DNA of 64,000 bases from CAKZLS01 sp963771545 (GTDB lineage Bacteria; Pseudomonadota; Alphaproteobacteria; Rhodospirillales; Defluviicoccaceae), in the NCBI GenBank assembly GCA_963771545.1, contig CAVYTX010000003.1, positions 620,001 to 684,000 of the forward strand. The letters are read 5' to 3'. Positions 9,812 through 18,459 of this stretch are shown here, one piece after another (positions within the stretch are counted from its first letter, which is position 1; every line of letters begins with the position of its first letter). The position numbers were made by a program, and so were the translations under genes. Under the pieces are notes generated by a model. That model saw only the letters and a program-made list of their open reading frames with translations, had not been told where the DNA came from and ran no database searches.

Positions 9812-10585
9812 ATGCTGCAACATCCCACCCTCGACCAGCTCAGGCATCTCAAGCTGCACGGCATGGCCCGCGCCTTCGCCGAACTCGGCGACAACGCCCA
9901 GGCCGGCGAACTGGACCATGCCCAGTGGCTGGCCCTGCTGCTCGACCGCGAAGAGGCCGAACGCGACGACCGCCGTCTGACATACAGGCTCCGCAACGCC
10001 CGTCTGCGCCACCCCGACGCCAGCATCGAGGACATCGACTACCGGGCCCCCCGGCGCCTCCACAAAGCCCTGTTCCAGCAACTCGCCAGAGGCCAATGGA
10101 TCGCCCGCAAACAAAACCTGATCCTCACCGGCCCCTGCGGCGTCGGCAAATCATGGCTCGCCTGCGCGCTCGGCCAGAAGGCCTGCCGCGACGACTTCTC
10201 CGTCCTCTACAAGCGCGTCCCCAGGATGTTCGCCGAACTCGAAATCGGGCGCGCCGACGGCCGATACCCCCGCCTGTTCCGGGCGCTGACCAAGGCCAAC
10301 CTCCTCATCCTCGACGATTGGGGACCCGAACGGCTCAACCCCGATCAGCGACGCGACCTCATGGAAATCGTCGAGGACCGATACCAAAACGCCTCGATCC
10401 TGATCACCAGCCAACTGCCTGTCACCAAATGGCACGACGTCATCGGCGAACCCACTTTCGCCGACGCCATCCTCGACCGCATCGTCCACAACGCCCACAG
10501 GATCGATCTCGACGGGCCTTCAATGCGAAAGACCATTTCAGAAAATATCAACGCCAACGACGTTGACCACCCACAACGAAAATGA
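9812..10585 (+). CDS. istB: IS21-family helper ATPase IstB
   Basis: 257 residues, AAA+ related to DnaC. Walker A is GPCGVGKSWLA (near residue 110) and Walker B is LLILDDWGPE. The motif ILITSQLPVTKWHDVIGEP matches the sensor I region. The start at 9812 follows GAGGAGACATC, 10 bases after istA stops, so the two are co-translated. IstB binds target DNA, bends it and stimulates IstA. The C-terminal 15 residues beyond RKT are variable. No defect seen. Confidence 0.92.
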   Translation: MLQHPTLDQLRHLKLHGMARAFAELGDNAQAGELDHAQWLALLLDREEAERDDRRLTYRLRNARLRHPDASIEDIDYRAPRRLHKALFQQLARGQWIARKQNLILTGPCGVGKSWLACALGQKACRDDFSVLYKRVPRMFAELEIGRADGRYPRLFRALTKANLLILDDWGPERLNPDQRRDLMEIVEDRYQNASILITSQLPVTKWHDVIGEPTFADAILDRIVHNAHRIDLDGPSMRKTISENINANDVDHPQRK

Positions 10586-10633
10586 CATCAAGGGATCACC
10601 CAACGGCGACGATCACGACGCTATATTCGACCC

Positions 10634-10713
10634 TCGGCCAAAGTGGCCGTTTTGGATCGGAACAGGTGGCCGCTTTCCGTCGGAATCGGTGGCCGCTTTC
10701 GTCGGAATGCGCA
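10634..10713 (-). repeat. IS21 right end with repeated transposase-binding motifs
   Basis: Read inward from 10713 on the minus strand, TTCCGACGAAAGCGGCCAC is followed by TTCCGACGGAAAGCGGCCAC and then TTCCGATCCAAAACGGCCAC. These mirror the three motifs of the left end. Confidence 0.8.
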
Positions 10714-11035
10714 GCGTGCCTCTCCCGGATAGCCGCAAAGCCCATCCCGTCGACCGTCAACAGCCGACACCCAAGCTGCGCCCTCATAGACTCGTCATCG
10801 GCGCACCAAACAGAAGCGCACAACTGACGCACGAAAACGCCCGGCCCGCCGCCGACAAAGACCGCGCCACCCAATTTCAACGGCGCAAACCAACCATCAA
10901 CAACCACAAATTACCCGAAAATACCTACCTCATGACCCCTACGGTGAGATATCCAGGCTAGAGGCGCCCAGCATACTATACATCACTCCGAGACGCATCG
11001 CGTCGAATTTCGGGGGGAGGCCAGCGATAGCCTTA

Positions 11036-12310
11036 TCACCGCTCAAGCAATGCACGATACGCAGCGGCAGTGATGGCGGCAACTTTCGTCCAAGAATATC
11101 GTTCACGGGCAAATTGTTGGATGTTGGGCCGGATCGATGCTAAGTCAGAATACATGCTGCTGTGGAAATAGGACTCGATCGCCTTCGCCAAATCAGCGGG
11201 GTCACGGGGTTTGCAGACATAACCGGTAAGTCCCTCCAAAACATCCTCTCTAAGCGAACCCACATCCGTCGCAATCACGGGTAATCCAAAGCTGTATGCC
11301 AGAAATGGCAGCCCGCTTTGATATATGTCGGTATATGGCAAGACTAATACATCGGATGCTTTAAAATAAATCTCGACCTCATCGTCCGGAATGTGCTCGG
11401 ATCTTATAATTAGGCGATCGCGTATATCCAAATTACGTATAAGAGATTCTATATTGTTCCAATACATATCGTTACCACTCTTGACTTTGCCAGCGATTAC
11501 GATACGAAAATACACCTTACTTTCTATTAAATAAGGTATGGATTGAAGAAGGTGGTCGAGGCCTTTGTAGGGTGCTATTTGACCAAAAAACAGTATTACC
11601 ATTTCATTAGATGAAATACCCAAGTGATTTCGTGACGCCGTACGGCTTATATCTGTATTTGGAAGTGTTTCGTTTATCCCAAACGGAATTATACTAACTT
11701 TTAATTCAGAAACTCTAAAATCAGTACAGATCTGTTTCTTCATTTGTTCAGTGTGTACAAATATATGGTCCGCAAACATATAATGAAAATGAAGTGAAAA
11801 ACGATTAGAAATACTATCTCGTCCGTCGCGCTTCGCAGCGTTTACATTATGAACCGTAAGCACAAGCCTGCGCTTCAGGACTCTGTAGTAAAAAGTCAAA
11901 ATCGTTCTGTCGAACATATCAAACTTATTATTCCACAATATGTGAAATATACGCGGCTTTGCAACCACGGCATATTTAAGAAGTCGAGCATAATATGCAG
12001 CAACCCTTAGGGACTTTTTCAGAAAACTGGCGTCTTCACTCTGATCTCCGCGCAAATTAAGAAAATTTATCAGAGGATTATTTTTCAGTTCTGGGCAGTT
12101 CACCGTGTCGCTACCAATGAAATCTACGGAAATTCCTTGCGCAAGCAGCGAAGACGCCAGCCCGAGCGCATACGACCTGTCTTGCGCACCCGTTAGCAGC
12201 GCCACGCCGATATCACCGTCCGGCCCGCGTGCTTCCACGGACTCCGTCGTCTCGGGAAAACCAGGCTGTGGGTTCATTTCGGCCCCTTGGAATAATCGCT
12301 CATGTGTCAT
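11036..12310 (-). CDS. Glycosyltransferase family 4, AT-rich gene
   Basis: 424 residues from ATG 12310 (a second Met lies at codon 12). The N-terminal 30 residues are non-conserved and acidic. Acceptor domain: VALLTGAQDRSYALGLASSL, later HILWNNKFDMFD and LVLTVHNVNAAKRDGRDS, where the HN motif is usual for this group. Donor domain: ILFFGQIAPYKGLDHLLQSI, then VLVLPYTDIYQSGLPFLAYS with the acidic donor-binding segment replaced by an SG..FLAYSFG form seen in some GT4 members. The gene is visibly AT-richer than its neighbours, with many AAA, TTA and ATA codons, suggesting acquisition from another source. Donor sugar unknown. Confidence 0.83.
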   Translation of the reverse strand: MTHERLFQGAEMNPQPGFPETTESVEARGPDGDIGVALLTGAQDRSYALGLASSLLAQGISVDFIGSDTVNCPELKNNPLINFLNLRGDQSEDASFLKKSLRVAAYYARLLKYAVVAKPRIFHILWNNKFDMFDRTILTFYYRVLKRRLVLTVHNVNAAKRDGRDSISNRFSLHFHYMFADHIFVHTEQMKKQICTDFRVSELKVSIIPFGINETLPNTDISRTASRNHLGISSNEMVILFFGQIAPYKGLDHLLQSIPYLIESKVYFRIVIAGKVKSGNDMYWNNIESLIRNLDIRDRLIIRSEHIPDDEVEIYFKASDVLVLPYTDIYQSGLPFLAYSFGLPVIATDVGSLREDVLEGLTGYVCKPRDPADLAKAIESYFHSSMYSDLASIRPNIQQFARERYSWTKVAAITAAAYRALLER

Positions 12311-12346
12311 CAGGGAGGTAGAGGGAGGATGTTGATAAAGGACGGT

Positions 12347-12594
12347 TTAACTGAAGGTTACTCGTCGCCGGCGTGAACCCGCAGCCGCCGACCGGCATTG
12401 CTCTCGGATCGTCCGTCTCCCCATCAGCCTGACAAGTCGAGGCAACAAACATCGGGCGTTCTCCGCCACGCCATCGACAGGACGACCGTGTTGGACGCCG
12501 TCATCCAGTTGAGTTCGCCGCCGAGTCGACGAAGCAACGGTGTCGCGCTAATCACGTCGCCGGTGGCACCGAACTTGATGATTTGGACTTTCAT
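12347..12594 (-). pseudogene. Remnant of a glycosyltransferase family 9 (heptosyltransferase-like) gene, N-terminus only
   Basis: ATG 12594 opens MKVQIIKFGATGDVISATPL, closely matching the N-terminus of GT9 enzymes, with LLRRLGGELNW following. The frame leaves near 12480, but the family pattern DGVAENARCL continues in another frame to a stop at 12347. The rest of the gene (normally about 300 residues) is missing. It starts 12 bases after the asparagine-synthetase-like gene, so it was once its operon partner. The remaining sequence up to 12311 shows no other gene. Confidence 0.65.
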
Positions 12595-12606
12595 GTCCCG
12601 GCTGCC

Positions 12607-14451
12607 CTAGAGGACAGACTGCGCGCCAATAGGATGCGCGAGTCCTTGAATCAGCGTACGATCAATTGCTTCGAGAGTTAAAATGAGGCCAATTTCTCGC
12701 ATGTAATTTCTTCGACCGGCGACGTGATCCGAGACGATTGACGGTAGGAAGCGGGGATTCCAGCATGGCATGTGCTGTGTATGGGCATCGGTGAGCACAT
12801 CTCTTACATAACCGGCCAGTTCTCGCCGGAACCAGCCTCGGTAAGGCAAATACTGATGCAAACCCAGCAGTCCAAGATTTGATAGAGACCCAATGACGGC
12901 ATCAAACGGTGACAGCCAATGCGGCAGCCCAGCCTTGTCGAGGTAATCGAGCCTGAAAGTCGCTTCGCAGAACGATCGCCTCATTCCACCAAAAGGATCA
13001 GGGCTTCGCCAGACTAACCCTCTGTCGGTCGGGATCCTGCCAAGGGAAGGATTGCCGGCATTGATCAAACGCAGGGCCGCCCGAGGCGAATGTCGCGAAG
13101 CAGTCGGCGCGCGAAACGCGAGTGCGACGAGTTCGTTGTCAAGATAAGGCGTTCGAAAGGTCAGTTGCGATCTACCGGCGGCGAGAGTGCCAAAGAGGTA
13201 CCAGGGGATTTCCCGGAAGGCTGCATGCGTAACCGGGTGGACGCCCGATGCGGTAGCGTCCTGCGCATCGATCAATGGACTGAAATCACGGACAATCAGC
13301 GAGCTCGCCAAGTGCGCGGGCTTGGATGTGGAGACACTGCGCAGAATCTCGCTGCCGTAGTTGCCTGTGAGCCGAACCGGGGACAGCCTGCTTGCCAGAC
13401 CGGTGAGGTAGAGTTCGTGCGCGCCCAACGCTCCGGCACACCCATCGGTCACGAATGCCGTTCGGTCTACATAATGTCCGTAGCCGGCCAGGAAATCGGC
13501 GCCAATCCGAAGTGTGCGGTGCTCAAGACCGCAGACCTGCGCCACTCGTGCCCCCAATCGCGCATCCAGGGTCGCTCCGGTCTGTCCCGCGAACGTGTAG
13601 CAAATCGGCTTGACGCCGCTTTCGTCGATGCAGGCCATGATCATGCGAGTGTCGAGACCGCCGGTAATGGATACCCCCAAAGTGGTCTCGGATGATAGAT
13701 ACCGGGGCAGTATCCTTTTGAATGTTTCCGCGAACTCGACTTCGAAGGCATCCTCGGTCAGAGGGGACTGCGACTCCCACTCCTTTGGCTGGAAATACCG
13801 ATCCTTGATGCAGGATGTGCCACCGTCGAAGCGCCAAAGCGAGCCGCCGGACAATAGCTCTATGTTGCGGAACAATGTTTGCTTATCCAGTGTGCATCCG
13901 TATTTCAGGAACTGCGCCACCCCGTGATCGTCGAAAGCCCTCAACTCCGGTAACACGCTCAACAGCGCTTTCGCCTCGCTGGCAAAGAACGTCGTTCCGT
14001 CCTTTTCGTGGACATAAATCCGCTCCATGCCGTAGCGATCGTTGAACAGCAAAGCGACTTTCCGCTTCGGGTCGATCAGCAGACCGCTGAACAGACCGTT
14101 CAGGTGGGCAACGAACGCGCTTCCACGCGCCTCATAGAGCCGCAGCAACGAACCTGCGTCACGAGAGCTCGTTGATACTCCTCGACCATCGGCTCCTTCG
14201 GCATCTGCGTAAGGTGGGAAACACTCCCCCGATAAGGCCAGGAGAGTCCCTTCGGGCGTCACGGCGTCGGACTGACGCGCCGCGAACGAGCCTTCATGCG
14301 CGATCCAACCTCCATACGCACCAATTTCAGGAGCAAAATGCGTCCCCGAAACGTAGGACGGATCGTGCTTCATGCTTTCGGTCATCCTGAGAACGAGGCG
14401 CTGGCACTCGTGCGGCGACCCACGGCCGACTATTCCTGCGATACCTGGCAC
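12607..14451 (-). CDS. Asparagine-synthetase-like protein lacking the glutaminase Cys
   Basis: 614 residues from GTG 14451, which gives the usual PGIAGIVGRG start; an in-frame GTG 14481 adds 10 residues. The N-terminal Ntn-hydrolase domain (residues 1-190) has Pro where glutamine-using enzymes have the nucleophilic Cys at position 2, so ammonia release from glutamine is unlikely. The synthetase domain has GVSITGGLDTRMIMA, a PP-loop close to SGGxDS that binds ATP, and TPYLDNELVAL near the end. The family adenylates a carboxylate and amidates it; exopolysaccharide-locus paralogs may modify sugar carboxylates or act in amide transfer. It is divergent, so substrate and activity are uncertain. Confidence 0.75.
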   Translation of the reverse strand: MPGIAGIVGRGSPHECQRLVLRMTESMKHDPSYVSGTHFAPEIGAYGGWIAHEGSFAARQSDAVTPEGTLLALSGECFPPYADAEGADGRGVSTSSRDAGSLLRLYEARGSAFVAHLNGLFSGLLIDPKRKVALLFNDRYGMERIYVHEKDGTTFFASEAKALLSVLPELRAFDDHGVAQFLKYGCTLDKQTLFRNIELLSGGSLWRFDGGTSCIKDRYFQPKEWESQSPLTEDAFEVEFAETFKRILPRYLSSETTLGVSITGGLDTRMIMACIDESGVKPICYTFAGQTGATLDARLGARVAQVCGLEHRTLRIGADFLAGYGHYVDRTAFVTDGCAGALGAHELYLTGLASRLSPVRLTGNYGSEILRSVSTSKPAHLASSLIVRDFSPLIDAQDATASGVHPVTHAAFREIPWYLFGTLAAGRSQLTFRTPYLDNELVALAFRAPTASRHSPRAALRLINAGNPSLGRIPTDRGLVWRSPDPFGGMRRSFCEATFRLDYLDKAGLPHWLSPFDAVIGSLSNLGLLGLHQYLPYRGWFRRELAGYVRDVLTDAHTQHMPCWNPRFLPSIVSDHVAGRRNYMREIGLILTLEAIDRTLIQGLAHPIGAQSVL

Positions 14452-14581
14452 GTTCTGTTCACCATCAATGTAGAACGGCACTCAATCACTCGAACTCTGT
14501 GACTAATCACAATAATGACCAAGTCATCGAACGCAGTTCCTTCCTGAATACACATCCCGCACAAGTGCCAATGTAGTCTCT

Positions 14582-15529
14582 CTAGGTCCGAAACTCGTAC
14601 CAAATTTTTCGTATGCGTTTCAGTGGCGTTTTAACTCCCTGCGGGAGCATCCCCTTCCAGCCGCGATGCGCTCCGTACCTCAAGGCGAGTTCCCCTTTCC
14701 GGCTGAGGGGAACGTAGTACCGCGGAACGTCAACCTTCTCGAAACCACAGCGTCTCTTGAATTCAGAGAGGGAGTCATCGGTCCAAAAGAGATATATCAA
14801 ATAATTCAATCTACGCTCCACACAGATCTCGACGGCCTTAGCGATCAATGCATTATTTGGAGACTTATCTCGATGCTGGATGCTGGATATGATCTGTCCT
14901 GTAACGCCGAATTTTCCGGCATCACCCAACATCATGAAACCAATCATCTCTCCTTCATAGTAGGCGCCGATCATGTACTCTCGATATAAATACCGCGAGA
15001 ACTGGCTCTTAACGGTTTCGAAGTCTTTGCCGTAGTGCCAGAACCGCCGACCTTGCCGCATAGGCGATTCGTTGAAAATGGCTGTCATCCCACTTACGAA
15101 CTCATGATTGTAAGAGGTCTCCTTGACCGCGACACCGTCCTTTTCCGCCTTTCGAATTTGGTTCCTCACGCGTGATTTAATCTGATTCTTCCACCAGTGA
15201 TCGTACGTTTTAACGGGAAGGACGGCGATTTGGTCCCACTCAAGATGAAACGGGTACTTGGGCTCGACGTCTGGCATACGCTGCCAGAAGGTCAGCAGGT
15301 CGGGTTTGAAGCCCACGCCCTTCTCGAGAGCGGCCATGACCGCATATGGATCCTCTAAATCCTCATACCATTCGTCTTCCAAACGAACAGTGATGACCGG
15401 TCCCGGACTTATCGTGAAGGTCTGCCCTGCGATCCGAACACAATTGATCCGGCCGGGACTGCCGTCGATCAAGGTTTCCTTAGTGAAAACGGCATTTTCC
15501 GATGAGTTGTTGCGCGACATGTTAGACAT
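14582..15529 (-). CDS. GNAT/FemAB-like acyltransferase-fold protein
   Basis: 315 residues from ATG 15529, chosen because GAAGG lies 5 bases upstream; the frame stays open to 16003 but that part overlaps the glycosyltransferase next door. The second half reads like an acetyltransferase fold: IGAYYEGEMIGFMMLGDAG (beta-hairpin and acyl-CoA loop region) and ALIAKAVEICVERRLNYLIY, then FKRRCGFEKVDVPRYYVPL, the usual GNAT ending. The N-terminal half, with WWKNQIKSRVRNQIRKAEKDG, resembles the first half of FemAB-type proteins. Inferred role: N- or O-acylation of a sugar precursor. No close named relative is recognised. Confidence 0.65.
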   Translation of the reverse strand: MSNMSRNNSSENAVFTKETLIDGSPGRINCVRIAGQTFTISPGPVITVRLEDEWYEDLEDPYAVMAALEKGVGFKPDLLTFWQRMPDVEPKYPFHLEWDQIAVLPVKTYDHWWKNQIKSRVRNQIRKAEKDGVAVKETSYNHEFVSGMTAIFNESPMRQGRRFWHYGKDFETVKSQFSRYLYREYMIGAYYEGEMIGFMMLGDAGKFGVTGQIISSIQHRDKSPNNALIAKAVEICVERRLNYLIYLFWTDDSLSEFKRRCGFEKVDVPRYYVPLSRKGELALRYGAHRGWKGMLPQGVKTPLKRIRKIWYEFRT

Positions 15530-15567
15530 CGGCGCCTTCAGTGGCGGGTCGCTCACGGCCGGTACCT

Positions 15568-16452
15568 CTATCGGCCAAGCCGCAAACGGCTGCCGAGCAG
15601 CTGTTTGAGCCGGGTCAGCTGTTCGCGGCGGTGAAACGCCATCAGTTGCGGCGAGACGGAGCGCTCGTGACCTGTCACCCAGCACCAGACATAGCCGAGA
15701 AGCAGGAACAACCCTCCAAGAACATAAGGTTTCTTTGTCATCTGAAAGGTCCCCCTGGATAGTTGCCACAGCGGGTGGCCGCCGAGGAAGTAGTCCTTTT
15801 TTCCGTAATGGAAGCGCGCTTTGAGATCGTTGCCGCCCGCGGTTCCCATCTTCCGGTGGTGGTAGAACGTCCGATCCGCGAACGAATAGGTCGTCCAGCC
15901 CTTCATCCTTGCCGTCGTGACCGCGACCCAATCGATCCCGCCACCCTTTATGGGCACGTATCCACCGATGTCCTCGAAACACTTTCTGCGAAACAGCTGG
16001 CACTGGCCGTTGACGTGGTGCACGTTGATAAAGCTGTCTTGGAACGAATGAAAGTCGCCTTCGACATAGTGGGTGCCGGCGACGCCAAGGTCTGGCATGG
16101 TTTCGAATTTTTCCAGGAGATAGGCGATGAAATCCTCTCCGAACGACACGTCCGCGTCGATATTGCCGATGACGTCGAACGACAGGCCGTTGAGCCGTTG
16201 ATAACCGGCATCAAACGCCTTCACCTTCGCCGCGAAGTTGCGTTCGGCGTGCTCGGGAAGCCGCACCAGGTCAAGCCATGCTCTGCCGTCCCGGTACTTC
16301 TCCACGATCTCGTCAGTGCCGTCGGTAGAGCCGTCGCTGACGATCACCCAACGCTCCGGCAGCACTGTCTGCGCAATCACCGACTGGATGATTTTCTCAA
16401 CAAAAGCTGCCTCGTTGCGTGCCGGCGTGATGAGGACGTACTTCAACGCCAT
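15568..16452 (-). CDS. Glycosyltransferase family 2 (GT-A fold), polyprenyl-sugar type
   Basis: 294 residues. It starts MALKYVLITPARNEAAFVEK, then WVIVSDGSTDGTDEIVEKY (nucleotide-binding SDGSTD), and NIDADVSFGEDFI (DxD-like metal site). GGYVPIKGGGIDWVAVTTAR matches the catalytic ED-like region, and one hydrophobic segment (YVLGGLFLLLGYVWCWV) near residue 250 probably anchors it. It lies between the AsnB-like gene (4 bases before) and the GNAT-like gene. Role: transfers one sugar to a lipid-linked intermediate. Donor not deducible. Confidence 0.85.
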   Translation of the reverse strand: MALKYVLITPARNEAAFVEKIIQSVIAQTVLPERWVIVSDGSTDGTDEIVEKYRDGRAWLDLVRLPEHAERNFAAKVKAFDAGYQRLNGLSFDVIGNIDADVSFGEDFIAYLLEKFETMPDLGVAGTHYVEGDFHSFQDSFINVHHVNGQCQLFRRKCFEDIGGYVPIKGGGIDWVAVTTARMKGWTTYSFADRTFYHHRKMGTAGGNDLKARFHYGKKDYFLGGHPLWQLSRGTFQMTKKPYVLGGLFLLLGYVWCWVTGHERSVSPQLMAFHRREQLTRLKQLLGSRLRLGR

Positions 16453-16456
16453 GATG

Positions 16457-18379
16457 TTAGCTCGATGCCGCCACGGCTTGCGGCCCGGGTCTTGATGTGA
16501 TGGGAACGGATTGGTTCGATCGCAGCCATTCCTCGAGTACGATAAGGTTGAACAGGGCCTTGTAATTGTCGCTCCGGCCCGAGCGGTGGTCGTCGAGCAG
16601 GCCTTTCACCCCCGCCGGCTTCAGGAAATCGAACATCAACGATGATTTGTCGAGCAGGTAGCCCTCCATGCTACCGCCGAGGGACTTCTGAAACCAGTCA
16701 TCGACGACGTCCACCGCGAAACCGCGCTTCTTTCGTTTCAGGATCGTCGGAGGCAGAAACTGTTGGCAAACTTTTCGGTGCAGCCATTTCCTGTGGCCGC
16801 CTCTCACCTTGAACGTGGCGGGCAGCCTCTCGACATATTCGACGATCTCCCGGTCGAGATACGGGACGCGCACCTCGAGGCCATGCGCCATCGACAGCTT
16901 GTCCGCGTACATCAGCAGCTTGTCGGGAAGTGACGATCTGATCTCCAGCGCCTGGAAACCGCCAAGCTCGTCGGTCCCATCGGTGAACGGTTCCAGTTCC
17001 CGCCAGCACGCGTCGATCCCGCCCTCTTCCGCTTCGGGGATCATCCCATCGCGGAACAGGCCGTTGACCGTCGGACCGGGCAAGATTGAGAAAACGTTCT
17101 GATAGCGCCGCAGGCGGTCCCCTGCCGCCAGACTGGAGACCCCTCGTTTGAGGGCCTGATTTCGGGGCAGGCGATTGATCCCGGTTTCCAGCCCGCTTCT
17201 CAGCCATCGCGGAAACTGTCGCCAATAACCGCCATACTGGACACCGAGATGGCGGGTGTAGCCGCCGAACAGCTCATCCGGGCCTTGACCGACGAGGGCG
17301 ACCTTGACGTCTTCGCGAGCGCGCTGGCAGACGAAATACATCGGCACGATGGACGAGGCTTCGATCGGTTCTTCGAGGGTGGCGACGATCTTCGGCAGGC
17401 ATTGTTCGAAGGTCCGCCGGGTCAACTCGACCTCGGTGTGCCTGGCCGAAAACATCCGCGCGGTCTGCGCCGCGTCGGACAACTCGTCGTTCCTGTATTC
17501 GGATTTCCCGTATCCGACCGTGTACGTGGGCCAGCCTTCGCCATAAAGCGACATCAGTCCGAGCAGGAGCCCGGAGTCGACGCCGCCGCTGAGCAGGAGG
17601 CCAACGGAAACATCGCTGATCAGCTGGCGTTTGAGGGCGCGCTTATAGATGTCGAACAGTTCCTCGCTCGCCTCGGCGTCGGACTTTGGCGGCGAGAACG
17701 GCCGCGGCCGGAACCGATACCAGCGCTCGACGCGCCACCCGCCATTTTCGAAGATCGCCATTGTGCCGGGGGCAAGTTTGCGAATTCCCGTATAGAGCGT
17801 CAGCGGCGAAGGCGTGTAGCTGTAGCGCAAGAGTTGACCGAGGGCTTGAGCATCCATGTCCGGTCGTTCCGGCAGTGCGGCAAGTATGGCACGGATCTCC
17901 GATCCGAACAGCACCGATCCGGCATCGACCTTGTAATAGAGGAGCTTGATGCCCATGGCATCCCGGGCCAGGACGAGCCTCTGGCGCTGCTCATCCCAAA
18001 GGGCAAGACCGAACATGCCATTGAGATGATTGAGCACCTCCAAGCCCCACTGTTTGTAGCCGTGGATGATCACCTCCGTATCGCTCTGGGTGCGAAAGGT
18101 GTGACCAAGCCCCTCGAGCTCACGGCGGAGCTCGAGAAAATTGTAGATCTCACCATTAAAGACGACCCAGACGGACTGCTCCCGGTCCGACATCGGCTGA
18201 TGCCCGCCCTCGATGTCGATAATCGACAGCCGCCGGAAACCGAGACCGAGTGCCCCGGAGAAATAATAGCCTTCGTCGTCCGGCCCCCTGTGCTCGAGGG
18301 ACCGGGTCATCGCCTGGACCACGGCCGGTGAGACCGGCCTTCGACCCTCGAAATCATATTGACCGCAGATGCCGCACAT
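16457..18379 (-). CDS. Glutamine-hydrolysing asparagine synthetase-like amidotransferase (AsnB type)
   Basis: 640 residues from ATG 18379, giving MCGICGQYDFEG with the catalytic Cys at position 2; an in-frame TTG at 18394 would bury it. Glutaminase domain: LEHRGPDDEGYY, FRRLSIIDIEGGHQPM, FNGEIYNFLELR. Synthetase domain: LLLSGGVDSGLLLGLMS (ATP PP-loop), then GQGPDELFGGYTRH and VPYLDREIVEYVERLP. Complete in length and motifs. AsnB proteins inside exopolysaccharide loci often belong to amidotransferase groups that amidate uronic acids or other carboxylates, so ordinary asparagine synthesis is not assured. It heads the block AsnB, GT2, GNAT, Asn-like. Confidence 0.85.
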   Translation of the reverse strand: MCGICGQYDFEGRRPVSPAVVQAMTRSLEHRGPDDEGYYFSGALGLGFRRLSIIDIEGGHQPMSDREQSVWVVFNGEIYNFLELRRELEGLGHTFRTQSDTEVIIHGYKQWGLEVLNHLNGMFGLALWDEQRQRLVLARDAMGIKLLYYKVDAGSVLFGSEIRAILAALPERPDMDAQALGQLLRYSYTPSPLTLYTGIRKLAPGTMAIFENGGWRVERWYRFRPRPFSPPKSDAEASEELFDIYKRALKRQLISDVSVGLLLSGGVDSGLLLGLMSLYGEGWPTYTVGYGKSEYRNDELSDAAQTARMFSARHTEVELTRRTFEQCLPKIVATLEEPIEASSIVPMYFVCQRAREDVKVALVGQGPDELFGGYTRHLGVQYGGYWRQFPRWLRSGLETGINRLPRNQALKRGVSSLAAGDRLRRYQNVFSILPGPTVNGLFRDGMIPEAEEGGIDACWRELEPFTDGTDELGGFQALEIRSSLPDKLLMYADKLSMAHGLEVRVPYLDREIVEYVERLPATFKVRGGHRKWLHRKVCQQFLPPTILKRKKRGFAVDVVDDWFQKSLGGSMEGYLLDKSSLMFDFLKPAGVKGLLDDHRSGRSDNYKALFNLIVLEEWLRSNQSVPITSRPGPQAVAASS

Positions 18380-18459
18380 GACGGGGAAGTCCAAAAATTG
18401 TTACGCTAATACGACACGGAAACGGATCATTGCTTACTCGAAGGGAAGGTGCAAACCAG

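Larger units (their letters stand above)
8118..10713 (+). mobile_element. IS21-type insertion sequence, complete, 2596 bp
   Basis: The tips are perfect inverted repeats: TGCGCATTCCGACG from 8118 and its complement ending at 10713. An 8-bp target duplication GCGTGCCT flanks the element (8110-8117 and 10714-10721). Both ends carry several copies of a sub-terminal motif of the form TTCCGACGnAAGCGGCCAC, as IS21 elements do for IstA binding. Two genes, istA and istB, lie in the standard order. Everything needed for transposition looks intact. The insertion is younger than the IS1380 element that hosts it. Confidence 0.92.
6629..10957 (+). mobile_element. IS1380-type insertion sequence, interrupted by a nested IS21-type element
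   Basis: The left end CCCGGATATCTCACCG (6629-6644) matches the complement of the right end CCTGGATATCTCACCG (10942-10957) at 15 of 16 positions. The span is 4329 bp; removing the nested element and one copy of its duplication leaves about 1725 bp, a normal IS1380 size. Flanks are TTAG on the left and CTAG on the right, so the target duplication is imperfect or my boundary is off by a base or so. The transposase is in the left half. About 230 bp of non-coding element DNA (10722-10957) lies right of the nested insertion. The element separates the ligase-like gene from the glycosyltransferase at 11036. Confidence 0.85.

Noticed and set aside
8419..10566. 715-codon frame across istA and istB
   Set aside because: Wrong frame of both genes, very Arg-rich, no family.
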